DNA of 64,000 nucleotides from Hanleya hanleyi (taxonomy: Eukaryota; Mollusca; Polyplacophora; Lepidopleurida; Hanleyidae): NCBI GenBank assembly GCA_036873755.1, contig JAVTVY010017318.1, positions 1-64,000 of the forward strand. The letters are read 5' to 3'. The position numbers and the translations under genes are program-made. Positions within the stretch are counted from its first letter, which is position 1. Each line of letters begins with the position of its first letter. Below are positions 20,310 to 33,198 of this stretch, one piece after another. The notes under the pieces were generated by a model, which saw only the letters and a list, made by a program, of their open reading frames with translations, did not search any database and was not told the DNA's origin.

Positions 20310-21496
20310 ACAAAAAACGAAAAACGGACATCGAGGCAATTTTCAATATTTAATTTTTGTGAAAAGCAAAACGAAAAACGGAATTGAAAATTGAATGTCA
20401 AATTTCAATTTTCGTGTTTTTTGGGGGTTTTTTTATAATCCCAAAATCAAAAATTGAAAATTGACGGTCACATTTCAATTTTTGATTTTGACAAAACAAA
20501 ATTGAAAATTGACGGTCAAATTTCAATTTTTGATTTTGACAAAACAAAATTGAAAATTGACGGTCAAATTTCAATTTTTGATTTTGACAAAACAAAATTG
20601 AAAATTGACGGTCAAATTTCAATTCTTGATTTTGACAAAACAAAAACGAAAATTGACTCAAATTTCAATTTTTGAGATTGCAAAAACAAAACAAAAACGA
20701 TAGTTGACGCCAAATTTCAATTTTTGTTTTGAGGTTACAAAAACAAAAAACGAAAATTGAAAATTGACGGTCAAATTTCAATTTTTTGATTTTGAGAAAC
20801 CAAAAACGAAAAACGAAAATTGAACTGTGCAAGATTACACGGACCATTGTGCCGTGTTCATGGTGTTGGTAAAATATTACCAAGATAAATATTCCATATC
20901 GTGTGTGATGAACTGACGATATTGAATACGTTTGCTTGACAATTTAATCTCATCCTTCACAGCGTGTACCGGGACCAGGAGCCCACGAAAAGACGTTTCA
21001 AGTACCCATGCCAAGTACCATCGCCAAAATGGGAAGACAGAACGGTTTGTTCTTCTCCAGTGCCTTTGGAGCCTGATCCTCGCCATTTTGTTTTTATTCC
21101 CGCAGTAGCTGATCTCCGACGCCAACATACCGACGATAACCGCGCCATCCAGACTTCCATATTTTCTCATTGTGGATAATAGTCATTTCAATGACTCAAG
21201 TTAACTGATATCCAATCGGAGGCCGGGACCAATGCAACTGCTATTTCTACAAGATAGAATTTCACAATATAGGGTTATTTAACATATTTGAGATTGATAG
21301 GAATTTGGGGTAATTTTATTATTGAAATATATCATTTCGATTTGTCTTTGAACATTTGGAACATTTCCTTTCGAATATGTCTTTAATGACCACGTTTCGT
21401 TCACTGCTGAATAGTGAGAGTATGTCTGCGATGTGGAGGGGAATGTCCGAGTAACTCTCCATTCCTTAAAAATAATGGAGCCGAGGCCCCAAAGGG
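20310..21496 (-). mobile_element. Foldback-type element, arm B
   Basis: Inverted relative of arm A, with the same order reversed: AT-rich minisatellite (20310-20825), then ATGGTGTTGGTAAAATATTACC, the ACAAAATGG segment, and the unique outer part through TTGGGGTAATTTTATTATTG. Between arms A and B lie the truncated MITE, the LINE tail and the CAAAGGAGATGG fragment. Confidence 0.75.
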
Positions 21497-22446
21497 GCGC
21501 GGTTATCGTCGCTATGTTGGCGTCGGAGATCAGCTACTGCGGGAATAAAAACAAAATGGCGGGGATCAGGCTTCAAACGCACTGGAGAAGAACAAGCCGT
21601 TCTGTCTTCTCATTTTGGCGATGGTACTTGGCATGGGTACTTGAAACGTCTTTTCGTGGGCTCCTGGTCCCGGTACACGCTGTGAAGGATGAGATTAGAT
21701 TGTCAAGCAAACGTATTCAATATCGTCAGTTCATCACACACGATATGAAATATTTATCTTGGTAATATTTTACCAACACCATGAACACGGCACAATGGTC
21801 CGTGTAATCTTGCACAGTTCAATTTTCGTTTTTCGTTTTTTGTTTCTCAAAATTAAAAATTGAAATTTGACCGTCAATTTTCAATTTTCGTTTTTTTGTT
21901 TTGGTAACCTCAAAACAAAAATTGAAATTTGGCGTCATTTATCGTTTTTTTTGTTTTGCAATCTCAAAAACAAAAATTGAAATTTGACCGTCAATTTTCG
22001 TTTTTGTTTGTCAAAACCAAAAATTGAAATTTGACCGTCAATTTTCGTTTTTGTTTTGTCAAAATCAAAAATTGAAATTTGACCGTCAATTTTTGATTTT
22101 GGGATTACAAAAGCGAAAATAAAACGAAAATTGAAATTTGACATTCAATTTTCAATTCCGTTTTTCGTTTTGCTTTTCGCAAAAATGAAAATCAAATATT
22201 GAAAATTGCCTCGATGTCCGTTTTTCGTTTTTTGATTTTAACTTCGAAGTATCATTGTTGATTTTGCACGCGGAAGGATTATTTCCGGTACGACGAGTAG
22301 AATAGAAAACGCAAATCGTGTTGTATACGAGGTGTGAGCGTAAGAGGCACGTGGCCCACCACCCTCACGAGCCAGTGTATCGATCGATTAGTTGATCTGT
22401 ATACTGGCTTGGTTAGTTGCCCAGATTAGTTTTGGATAAAAATAGA
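21490..22446 (+). mobile_element. Foldback-type element, arm C
   Basis: Direct-orientation third copy, starting inside the segment GGTTATCGTCGCTATGTTGG and ending with the same right flank as arm A (GTTTTGGATAAAAATAGAT). It abuts arm B at a shortened version of the GGCC-rich palindrome, so the outer AT-rich part of this arm was lost. Confidence 0.72.
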
Positions 22447-24545
22447 TCAAGGGGTATCCTTTGCATAGAACCAATCAGTGATCAGGCTAAGCTAGCTCAA
22501 AACGCCAATCCACTGCACGGTTTGAGATGTGACAAGTTTGAATTTCGTCGCTGGCTTAACTCCTTTGATGTCAGGCTGAAATTTACATCGAGAGTCAAAG
22601 CAAAATCCACCCACTTGAGATACCGAAGTGCTAATTCAAAAGAACCTAAGGGGATGAAATTTTCGAGATTGAGGCAACGGCTCAAGGCAACGATTCAAGA
22701 ACTCACTCGAATCACCAATAATGTCCAGGTAAACTCTGTGCGAGGATTTACGATTGGCCTGGACTTGTGAAGATGCACCAGACAGGTCTTAGATTTTCTC
22801 AGTTCTAAAAATAGATGTTTGGAGCGCTATAAAAGCGAACATTCATGCACTCAACCGCTATTTGTTATTGATTTAAATAATAATGGATGTTGAATCTTCG
22901 ATATGCTGTCGTATAAGGTGTATGCCGATTGACAATGTGATATCTGTGATACTGCAACTTTCGGGTCATAATCATTCTCATGGCTTGCACAATAGGACTA
23001 TAAAATAAACCGGAAGTGATATTTCTGTCAGTTGATTGGTTAACTGAGCCAAACATGGAAGTAGCAATCACAGAATCTGATTGGATAGTTCGTCCCACAT
23101 TGTCAGATATTTAGGAGTTTACAACCTCTGATTTTAGGAGAATGCGTCATAATTGAGTTTCAATTTTACATGGGAATTTTCTTTCATTGCTCAAACGATC
23201 AGTATTATAAGTTGTCATGTATTGTGTTTTCCTGGTAATGTGCAATCAGAGAGTTATTATATTAATGCGTGATTCAATTTGAGCGCAAGTATATCATTCA
23301 GTTGTTATATTTTGAGTACCGTACGTTTTAAATAAAGGATATGAGTAAGTTTTAATCAGATATGTTTTATTTAATTTTTCAACATAAACCTGACCTCTAA
23401 CGGATGTGATAACATTACAGAGTACAAAAAGGCTTGATCTGATCTAAAAAAATTCTAACGTTATTGACACATGTAGCAGGCTCTCACATGAAATACCTAA
23501 TTTCTGGAATTCTGAGGGAAAGCATGTTTCCACATTAATCTTTGGATAATGTGGTCTTGTTCCAGTGTCGGGTTCTTCTCATGATATCTCTCCTATGTTT
23601 ATAACATGATAACTGGTGTAAATATGATAATATTGAAAAATATTTCCCCCATTCCAAGAAAGGACCAACAATCTTACATTTAAGATAACCCTGGCAACCT
23701 CGGGTCGAAAATATACTAGTTACCATCGATTAAAAATACGAGCTTTCATTGAACACACCCACTGCCCTCAGGGGCATGTCCCCACCCCAGGGGATCTGAG
23801 CCGACCCTCATACACCACGGATGAAGAAGTGAAACCCACATGAGCCGACCCTCATACGCCACAGTGAACCCACATGAGCCGACCCTCATACGCCACAGTG
23901 AAACCCACATGTCTCTTGCCTCCCTGGCCGGCTTCTTTAATAGTATAGGGAGATCGCGTGCCCTTTCTATACTACTCATCGCGCACTACTCATCGCGCAT
24001 GCGCAGTCGACCGATTCTACTGTAGGGTGCAAGCCCGGCCCATGGAATCTGAGGTAGTGAAAACGCCAGGTCTCTCGCCCCACCCTATCCCGCGCTACAC
24101 CTATACGACCCGCTGTGCAGTGAGTAAAGCGGAGAAGGAGGAGTAGGACAGTAAAGCGGAATAGGAGGAGTAGGACACGCCACGGATTATACTAGGTAGA
24201 TATTCAGGGTTGGACATAGAGACGCGCTTGGATTGACGAGCCGGAGCTCAAGCGGCCAGCCAGGTGTTGGTGAACCGCCCGCTGCCACCGAGACCAGACA
24301 GCATTGTCCAGGAATTAACTTTAACTACAGTGCAAATTGCCCATTATCAATGCGCACGATAGATAGATAAACTTTATTTACTGAGAGTAAAACATGGTTA
24401 GCATGGCTAATCTTCCCCATACCAAATTAGCATGGCTAATCTTCCCCATACCAAATTATGTGACCGTTCAATATGCCTCAAGCGTAACTGTTTGTCTTCA
24501 TCATTCTCAATCTGATTAAAAACAGATCGACTCTGGCATATGTGA
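22447..24545. other. No gene recognised; small tandem blocks
   Basis: A TATAAAAG word lies at about 22828 but no credible product follows. A 34-bp repeat (ACATGAGCCGACCCTCATACG) is present about three times at 23795-23910, CGCGCATGCGCAG at about 23993, a 27-bp AGTAAAGCGGA repeat twice at 24124-24177, and a 30-bp TTAGCATGGCTAATC repeat twice at 24398-24457. Confidence 0.45.
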
Positions 24546-24681
24546 AGCTCAAAGGAGATGGTATTGTAAGGCGGGGTTTTTGCCCACAGCCAGCCGACTC
24601 ATAGGAATGTACATTTCTTCTCTCCATCTGTAATCACAATGCAATGTACAACTTGTCGTCGGCGGCAAGTGTCAATCAACG
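24546..24681 (+). mobile_element. Terminal fragment of CAAAGGAGATGG family, copy 2
   Basis: Begins CTCAAAGGAGATGGTATTG and matches 20177-20308 almost base for base, ending at GTGTCAATCAACGGA. Confidence 0.72.
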
Positions 24682-24771
24682 GAGCGACTGATCGTTGGAT
24701 TTCAACGTTTGACTAGTCCGTACTGTCCACACGGTACAGTGTCATCGGTAAGCAATATTTATTTTACTTCT

Positions 24772-25740
24772 AATCCGCCTTTTGCGCTATTCGTAATGCC
24801 GGTTTCGGCCGCAAGGTGGCGCTAGCGCTCACGGCACTTTGGTCTGTTCCGGTTGTCTGCTAAACATGTGCAGGAGGGAAGGCGGGCATTGTATTTTGCC
24901 TCGTTTCGTCAAATTTTCTCACTGATGGAGACGCCCTTGGTAGTTTACGTAAGTATAGTCATCAAGTCTAATTTTTACTCGTTTGTACAAGCATAATAAA
25001 AGCCGCTTTGTCAACAAATTGGGCAATCAAAGCTCGTCGTTGTTGTTGCTTTAAAACATTTGTTTAGTTATAGTAGAGACTTGCGTGTCATCGACTCAGG
25101 GATAAAGGATTTTTTTGCAGAAGAAATACATGGTATAATAATTAGATAATTAAAAAATTAAAAATAAGTAGCTATTAGTGCAAAAACTACTTCCTCAGTA
25201 TTTATGAGAAGTTAGAAGACATATGGCACATTAATTTCCTGTTCAGTGTGTCTTTTCACAGTAAAATTATGAAACACTACCAGTCGTCCCAACTGAGGCG
25301 GGTTGGGTTTTTGTTTATCACATTATAATCATACAGCTACATTAACAACTACATGGTAGTCGGGTTAACTAATAATCCGATTATTTCTCACAGTACTTGA
25401 TCAAACAAACTGGCCCCTGCTGATTGTTTTCAGTAGAGTGTGGCCACCCACCATGTTTTATAACAACAATAACGAGGAGCTTTGATTGCCCAATTTGTTG
25501 ACAAAGCGGCTTTTATTATGCTTGTACAAACGAGTAAAAATTAGACTTGATGACTATACTTACGTAAACTACCAAGGACGTCTCCATCAGTGAGAAAATC
25601 TGACGAAACGAGGCGAAATACAATACCCGCCTTCCCTCCTGCACATGTTTAGCAGACAACCGGAACAGACCAAAGTGCCGTGAGCGCTAGCGCCACCTTG
25701 CGGCCGAAACCGGCATTACGAATAGCGCAAAAGGCGGATT
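24772..25740. mobile_element. Long inverted-repeat element, AATCCGCC ends
   Basis: A 969-bp element. The left arm (24772 to about 25055, starting AATCCGCCTTTTGCGC) and right arm (about 25455 to 25740, ending GCGCAAAAGGCGGATT) are inverted copies over about 280 bases with few differences, such as GACGCCCTTGG against CCAAGGACGTC. The 400-base centre is not repeated. No transposase; no target duplication recognised. Confidence 0.82.
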
Positions 25741-25937
25741 GGCTCATACTGATAGCCTAAAATCTTATTTCAGATATACTGAACGCATTTGTTTTTTTAC
25801 AAAAACGAGAAAGATTGAAATAACTTGTCGACGTCACACATGTTGCCCTCCTGGGATTCGAACTCGGTAAAAGAAAATATCGAGGCGCTTTTGATCCAAC
25901 GTGTGTATCCGCTACACTACGACTAGCTCTGGTATAG

Positions 25938-26466
25938 AATTGTTCTATACTACGTGAGAACAACGTTATGGCTGCAAACCAATCACCAGATCGAGTTGTT
26001 GGGAAAGTGCCGTACGGGCAATATTTGCCGAACCAATTGACCATAACCAATAAAATAATTCGATTCTATGTCCACTTACCTTTCATAAAACACCTTGTAT
26101 ATCAGCGACTGTCCATTGTTAGTTTTCCAAGACGTCTAAACTCGGACGAGGGGGGTAAAACTGTCCCCATCGCCGAGTCGCGAGTTGTTGTGGCGCCTAA
26201 TCAGCGTTCTGATCGATGTAAAGATGGCGGCGATGTGGACAGTTTTACCCCCCTCGTCCGAGTTTAGATCTCTTGCCAAACTAAAAACGGACATTCACTC
26301 ATAAACAAGGTGTTTTATGAAAGGTAAGTGGACATAGAATCGAATTATTTTATTGGTTATGGTCAATTGGTTCGGCAAATATTGCCCGTACGGCACTTTC
26401 CCAACAACTCGATCTGGTGATTGGTTTGCAGCCATAGCGTTGTTCTCACGTAGTATAGAACAACTT
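25938..26466. mobile_element. Long inverted-repeat element with GTTCTATAC ends
   Basis: Arms 25938-26166 and 26237-26466 face each other (GTTCTATACTACGTGAGAAC and GTTCTCACGTAGTATAGAAC at the ends; ACTCGGACGAGGGGGGTAAA near the centre). Similarity is interrupted only near 26094-26130. The 70-base centre holds AAGATGGCGGCGATG, a YY1-like word. Confidence 0.8.
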
Positions 26467-26499
26467 CAAACGTTATGAATCATAACTTTTCGTTTTTTA

Positions 26500-26842
26500 G
26501 TATGAAAGACTCTTTGGACCAAAAAGATCTTCCAGCAGTGGGGATATAATGTTACCACACCAGATTAAATGGCGTTTTGGTTCAAGGCGCCCTACGCGTC
26601 CCAATGCGTGTCTGAAGGACTCGATTTAGACCCCTTTTTCAGGAAATAGCACAAGCTGTGGATTTCAGTTCCATGTGATAACAATAATAATAACGCAATC
26701 GCACTGAACTTTCACATATTGTGTACTTATATTTTCTCTTGCCGTTACAATAAAACATAACTATTTTCAGGACATTTTATTTTTTCGATTTCAACCGCAC
26801 CACGTATAGGCCAAAATCCCGTCTTATCGTACCATTACCATT
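26500..26842 (+). mobile_element. Right half of the 53-kb MITE family
   Basis: Matches 53570-53910 in order (GGACCAAAAAGATCTTCC, AAATGGCGTTTTGG, GATTTCAACCGCACCACG) and ends GGCCAAAATCCCGTCTTATC. The left half is missing. Confidence 0.72.
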
Positions 26843-26891
26843 GTTCTGCACGAAATTGTGGATGATAGGTCAGATACAGTAGTCTGAAAAG

Positions 26892-27061
26892 AACCAAGGC
26901 ATTGCTGTAGGGAACCAAGGCATTGCTGTAGGGAACCAAGGCATTGCTGTAGGGAACCAAGGCATTGCTGTAGGGAACCAAGGCATTGCTGTAGGGAACC
27001 AAGGCATTGCTGTAGGGAACCAAGGCATTGCTGTAGGGAACCAAGGCATTGCTGTAGGGAA
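26892..27061 (+). repeat. 21-bp tandem repeat, eight copies
   Basis: Eight almost perfect copies of ACCAAGGCATTGCTGTAGGGA. The unit is a multiple of three and has no stop in two minus frames, which explains the periodic frames there. Confidence 0.93.
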
Positions 27062-27700
27062 TGTCCGAAGTTTCAATTTGATACGATATGTGTCTTGGTT
27101 ACTTGGACATCGCTATCATTTTAGGGGCTTTTATATGGTTTATGGGTTTCTAAGACGTTATTTATCTGGGACACATGGTAGATTCAGATCTGGAAGAAAG
27201 AGTTTTAGATCATGTAATACACTCCCTGCCATCTAGGTCTATATTGTTTGACCCCCTTCTGAGCATTTTTGGCATATAACGATGCTTACTTAGGGATCTT
27301 AAGTTCACCACCCACACAGCATAGACATTGCATATTTGGCAGGATTAAGACTTCCGAGAGGGATTTCTATTCTGAAAGATGAATATTAAGGGATGATTTA
27401 ATTACTTTGAATTCGAATTTCATGAGTGGACGTGTTCACGGTATGCTGTATGCTATCTACTTGATACTGAATAAAAATACCATATACACACATTGAACAG
27501 CCTTTGGAGTGATTTCACTCCGTGAGTTTTAAGTTTTTTGAATTAATATGTTGAAATATATCTCCGATTGGAGAGGCACATTTCCCCGACCTGCTAAGTA
27601 ACCAGGACTTTTCATCTTGTATAAATGAAACTATTGCTGTCCCCTACAACAATGCCTTCATCCTTTTCCGACTACCGTATCGGAGTCATCATTCAGGTCT
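27062..27700. other. No gene recognised
   Basis: AT-rich. Contains a solo fragment GATTGGAGAGGCACATTTCC CCGACCTG (27566-27592) of the TTYAA-flanked MITE end. Confidence 0.4.
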
Positions 27701-27707
27701 TGAAATG

Positions 27708-27933
27708 TTGGTTGTTGGACACATCGGTTCTCGTCAGATCACCGAAGTTAAGCAGCGTTATGCTCGGTCAATACTTGGATGGGTGAGCGGGTGCTGTACT
27801 GGCTGGATTGATCAATGTCCAGGGTAATAGGAACTGGGAGCACGCTCGTGCCCTGGCACATGTAGGCACCGTCGTGATATGACTGAAACAAGGTTGAATA
27901 GAAGGTTAAACCCTACTACTCACTCTGTCTGTC
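27708..27933 (+). mobile_element. SINE with 5S rRNA-derived head
   Basis: Bases 27725-27788 closely match the middle of 5S rRNA: CGGTTCTCGTCAGATCACCG, AAGTTAAGCAGCG (box A), GCTCGGTCA (intermediate element) and ACTTGGATGGGTGA (box C). The 3' third of 5S is deleted, the 5' end is diverged and unrelated body sequence follows, so this is a 5S-headed SINE and not a functional gene. The tail GTCGTGATATGACTGAAA... GGTTAAACCC with ACTCACT matches that of the tRNA-headed SINE at 51219. Confidence 0.82.
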
Positions 27934-29970
27934 AAGTATAACATTTTCTGTAATGTTTTGGGGGATTTTTTGAAATTGTATGTCTGCTAGGTATTAGGCA
28001 TTTTACGGTATGAAGGTATTACGCCGTGTAAATTTCACTGTGCGGATGTCATAGAGAGAAAGTGGCATAATGAGCTTTTCCCTGATGCCGTCCCTTTCAT
28101 TGGTTACTCTGGTCAATGTTACAAGGGTGTGACGTAGTGAGGTCCTGATATAGATGGATTTCTTCTGTCTGACGTAATTGGTAGGCATATACATATCCTC
28201 GTGTAACGCCAGCATGAAACCAGCATAGTGCAGCCCAGAGAACCACTAAGCGTTAAATAGAGGTCTGGATTAGGCCTACCAGCTGGCTTTTATCATTTCA
28301 GAGAATCCCCGGATGAAAACATAAACAAGAAATCCGTCAGTTTTAGTCAGAAAAGAGAACTGGACAGTCTGTCATTGAGATTCTAGAGAGCAACACGTGT
28401 TTGCTAGACAGAGTGAGCAATTGTGCTCATTTCATCTTTATTTTCGTTTATGGGAATGTAGTCTTATTAGTATTATCAGAATACGATTCGTCTGGAATTC
28501 AGTTCAGCGACTTATATACTTACCTTTGAATCTGGACACGGAATTTATGCGTCCTGGTGATTACCAGGGAGAGGATTACCGGAATACAGTATAGTAAGGT
28601 GACGGCAATGTACTGCCCGTGTATAAGACGACATGAACATGAGTATTGAACTGTTCTCTGCTGGATCGTGTTGGCCATCTGTGAAATTTTTCGTACATTC
28701 CATGACTTCTCAGGACACAGCCGAGATATGGAATGTTGTGTACATATATATATTTTGGAGAACAATAAGTCTTAAGGGCAATCTCCACAAAACCTAAATC
28801 ATACCAAAATAATTTGCAGTCCCCATGTCTCATTTGCCGATATTTTCTGAACGGTCTGGAGGAGCGTCATGAGAATTCACACACTACACCATCTGGATGT
28901 GGGGAACAGACTTGACTAAATAAAAAACGATTTGAAATGAATTTTCACATTAACTTTTCACATGAAAATACGCAATTGGAGTGTAAAGATGCAATAAAAA
29001 CGTGAAAAGATATAATGACAATTTTAGTCCTCAATTAATGTACACATACCAGAGAAGACCACTGGAACAATTTCATTCATAAAAGAGGTTCAAATGAATG
29101 GGTAATCTTCAATTCAAAAAAAGCTATTTCGCACCTTCGACTGTCGTGTCCGCCATTACAACTTGCGGATGGCGCTGGCTTGCTGCCATGTACATTTTGT
29201 TTACAATATTTACAACTCTTTGAGAAAAACGATTTGGGACTTACAAACTGTGTCATCTGTGCCAAATTTACCACCATGACTTCAACTTCAATAATATATT
29301 TCACATAACACTGATACTCACCATTTCAATACCTTTCTCGATTAAAGAAAAATGTGTACTTTAACCACAACACGCATGGTGTGATTTGGTCATTTGCGCT
29401 GCGGACTTCAGACACTTTTCACGTGATAGATCGAAATTACGCCACCTTTGGATACTCTATGTTATAGCTTAATTCGAACATATCGATATGAAAAATGGTA
29501 CATTTGTGTAGCTTATTGCATTTATACGTCGTATAACTGTCTGATATCGTCCTACTTATTCAGAACTATATGGCGTTAGCGGAACACTGACAAGTAGTGC
29601 GGAAGTAAAAAGTACTTCCGGCGACAATTGGAAACGGCGGAAGGTAAACAAATTGACTGAAATCTGATGAATTCCCCCCCCAAGAGAGCATATAAGTTAC
29701 CAAAATGGTGAGATATCGTGAAACCATTATATGATATTGTATCAGTACCCACGCCTCGCAGTTGACAAGTATCCTAAATTGTAAATTGCGCTAAAATATC
29801 GATATATGTGTTCGATAACCTCACCATGTGCGTCCATTATTATGGTAAGTATTTAGCCATGTAGGGCCAAAGAGGAGGTGACGATCAAATGTTGTCAATT
29901 TCATGGGTTATATTAACCGCCTGCGAGAAAACTCTGCATGGAATTGTCGAGCTGCAGGTAAATGATTGAG
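27934..29970. other. No gene recognised
   Basis: Unique-looking sequence with short frames. The last few hundred bases may contain the promoter or a non-coding first exon of the transposase-like gene; no TATA box stands out. Confidence 0.35.
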
Positions 29971-32900
29971 GAGTTGACACTTGGATGAAATTCATGTAGC
30001 TGAAAATTTCCTTCCGAGTGGTAACTATAACATGATGGGTAGACCAAAAATTAGAAGAACGATGCGATTTGGCATTGCAGGTGGAAGACAATCTTACAAA
30101 AACAGGGTAAGCAGGAATGCCAAATTGTTATTAGAAAAACAAAATCAGGATGAGAACAGAGGTGCAACTTTTTTGACTTGTGAGAAAGACTTCGAGGAGT
30201 TAGTGTTGCACATAAAGAAAGTTTATGAACCGCCAACTCAAAATCGTGATGGGTACAAAATCATCAGCCTAGAGAAATTATCAGATTTATTACTGCAGGT
30301 CACGAGACATGCAGTAATTTGTGGAAAAGCCAACCATCACATATCCAATGGTAAGGATGCGTTCAAACTTGTGGGGGTCACCAGAGAAAGTGGATTGGCT
30401 GGTGTTCTCACTGTATTTTGTCTGGGATGTGGGGAACATTTCAGATTTGAAACATCGACAAAAGTGTGCATGCCGAATGGTGACAATCATTATGAGATAA
30501 ATGTACGTGGAGTTTGGGGTCAGATGAGCAGTGGTGGTGGTTGTGGGAAAATGACAGAAACTATGGCGACCATGGGCATGGCGTCTTTGAGTAGTACCAT
30601 GTTTTCTAATATAGAACATCAGATTGGTAAATGGTGGGAACAGGAGATGGAGGAGGAGTTATTGTCAGCAGCGCAGGAGGAGAAGAAACTGGCCATTGCA
30701 GAGGGCTCCTTTGATGAAGTTCCAGCAATTGCTGTCATATGTGATGGAGGTTGGTCAAAGCGCTCCCACAAACACACCTACAATGCGCTTGGTGGTGTAG
30801 GTATAGTTATCGGACATAGAACTGGCAGACTTCTACATGTAGGAGTCAGAAACAAAGTTTGTTCCGTTTGTACCTTCGCAGAAACCCGAAACATCAGTGT
30901 ACGTCAGCATGAATGTTTTCAGAATTGGAATGGAAGTTCCCAGGCCATGGAGGCAGATATAATGCTGGAAGCCTTTAATTGTGCTGAACGGAAGTTTGGT
31001 CTGAGGTATATGGCCATCATAGCAGATGGAGACAGCTCTACGTACATCACACTTGTAGAGCAGGGCCCTTTGTGGTGTACGAGACTGAAGAAATTAGAGT
31101 GTGCGAATCATGCAGTAAAGTGTTTGAGAGGCAGTTTGGAGCGTCTCGTCAATGACCATCCGGAGTTCAAAGGTCAGAACAGACTCACCAAAGGCACACG
31201 TGTGCGGCTCACTAGTATAGTGAGATGTGCTATCCGCATGAGAGAGAAGGATCCAGACCGTTCATCTGGTGCGAAGAAACTCCGTCATGACATCGACAAC
31301 TGCGGATCAGGAGGATACAGATGCTGACGAGTCAACCGCTGTGGAAGCCATCTCAGCAACTGCTTCCTTCTGGATGGAAGGCAGCGACATCCAAGCTCAG
31401 GAGAAGGCCATGGAAGATCGTCCTGGAGGATTTGTGGATATCAACAGAGATGAAGAAGGAAATCCAGAAATTACTAAAGCGTTTGTCAGACAAAGCAGAC
31501 AAATTAATTGGGAACAACACAACTAATCTGGCAGAGAACTGGATGGGCCTGAGAACCAAGTTTGATGGCGGAAAAATGTATAACAGGTGCCATCGAGGGT
31601 CGTGGGCTGGTAGGTGTTTCGGTGCAGCCTTGCGGGAAAATGTTGGGCCTAATTGGGCAGCTACCACCTGGGAGAAAGTAACCAATACACCAGCAACACG
31701 TGTCCTTCACCAATTCGGCCAACGTTCGAAGCGCCACCGAATGGCCCATCTGGCATCCGCATCAAAATCAGATGTTCAGTGTAGAAGGAGAAAGAGGAAA
31801 GCTGCTCGTGAGAAAGTGGGGAAGACAAAGAAGGCCCGGATGTCTTATGGTGCACAAGTTGCCATAGAATGTGTCGACATCAGTGACGATGAATTGGAGA
31901 AATCTTGCAACGATTTCTATGTGAAAGAAATTTCCATGTCCGCAGATAGCTGCAAGAAACTGGAGTCATCAACGCGCAGACAGTCCCTTTGTTCACTGTG
32001 GCTGACTAGCCGAAAAAATCGACTGACAGCATCCAATTTTGGTGACATTCTCACCAAAAAAACTACCACCAAACTGCAGTCAACTGTGGAGAAGTTATTA
32101 TATGGTAATTTCAAGGGAAATCAGGCAACCAGGTATGGCCTCAGCCAGGAAAGGGCAACTGTACAAGAGTACGAAATTCAAAAAACAACGAGGAGCCTGA
32201 ATGTTACAGTATGTCCATGTGGATTGTATGTAAATCCAAAATGGCCTTATCTTGGAGCTACACCTGATGGGATTGTCAACATCAACGGGATTCCCCAGGG
32301 TCTGATAGAAGTGACGAACCTCTTGAAGGATAAGCCCATCACCCTGCAAGATGCAGCTTCAAAATCATCTTTCTGTTTGATGATTGCATGTGGAAGATTA
32401 TCCTTGAAGAGGAAACATAATTTTTTCCAACAGTGTCAAGGTCAACTTTTCATCTGTGACTTCCGCTTGATTTTGTGGTCAGGACAACAAATCCATACCA
32501 GATACACATCGAAAGAATATACCCAGATGTTACTCTATGGACAGACCACATGCTCCCAAAACTGACTGCATTCTACTTCAATGGATTGTTGCCAGAACTG
32601 GCTTCTCCACGGCATGGCAAATTTCCTGGATTCCGAGAACCTGGACCTGAATGGGTAGATACCTCAATTCATTAAGGGAATCACGTTGTTTCACCTCCGC
32701 ACAACAGAAACAGATAGCACATCCTGTTCCCTGTCACTGGTTTATGGTGTAACATAAATCACTTTTTGCTTCCTGAAGTTATATTAATAGTGAAGTTCAG
32801 ATACTAACCATTTGACTAATAACATCACATTTTCATGGTGCTTATACCTATACTGCTACGATGTAGGTACATGTATCTTTCTTGTCACCTGTGGAGGTCT

Positions 32901-33035
32901 GGTTCACACTCCATTGTATGTGAATTTGAGGATCACACCACACATTTACAAAATTCAATCAGATTATTCCATGATTGAATAATATAAGGTTTGTTAAAAT
33001 ATAATATAATATTTCTCAACTATAATATCACTGTA

Positions 33036-33080
33036 ATAGTCGGTATAAAGCTGAAATATTGCTGAATGCGACATTAAACT
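33036..33080 (+). mobile_element. SINE 3'-tail remnant
   Basis: GTCGGTATAAAGCTGAAATA then GCTGAATGCGACATTAAAC matches the tail shared by the SINEs at 27708 and 51219. Only the tail is visible; it lies in the first intron of the transposase-like gene. Confidence 0.6.
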
Positions 33081-33198
33081 TCATTTCTATCTTTCTCTTC
33101 CAATGAAATATTCCCTATTTAAAATCAACCTTTCATTCAGAATAGGCATACATGTATATTCAAATCCTTTAATCAATAACATACAATCTTCTCAACAG

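Noticed and set aside
22417..22770. 117-residue frame after arm C
   Set aside because: Starts inside the foldback flank, has no domain and no promoter or splice support.
22828..23000. TATAAAAG word followed by a short ATG frame of 39 codons
   Set aside because: No histone-type 3' stem-loop, no conserved features and a very short frame; most likely chance.
26835..27076. VPYSNAL / FPTAMPW repeat frames on the minus strand
   Set aside because: Created by the 21-bp tandem repeat, a multiple of three without stops.
27712..27799. Functional 5S rRNA gene
   Set aside because: The 3' part is deleted and the 5' end diverged; SINE body and tail follow.
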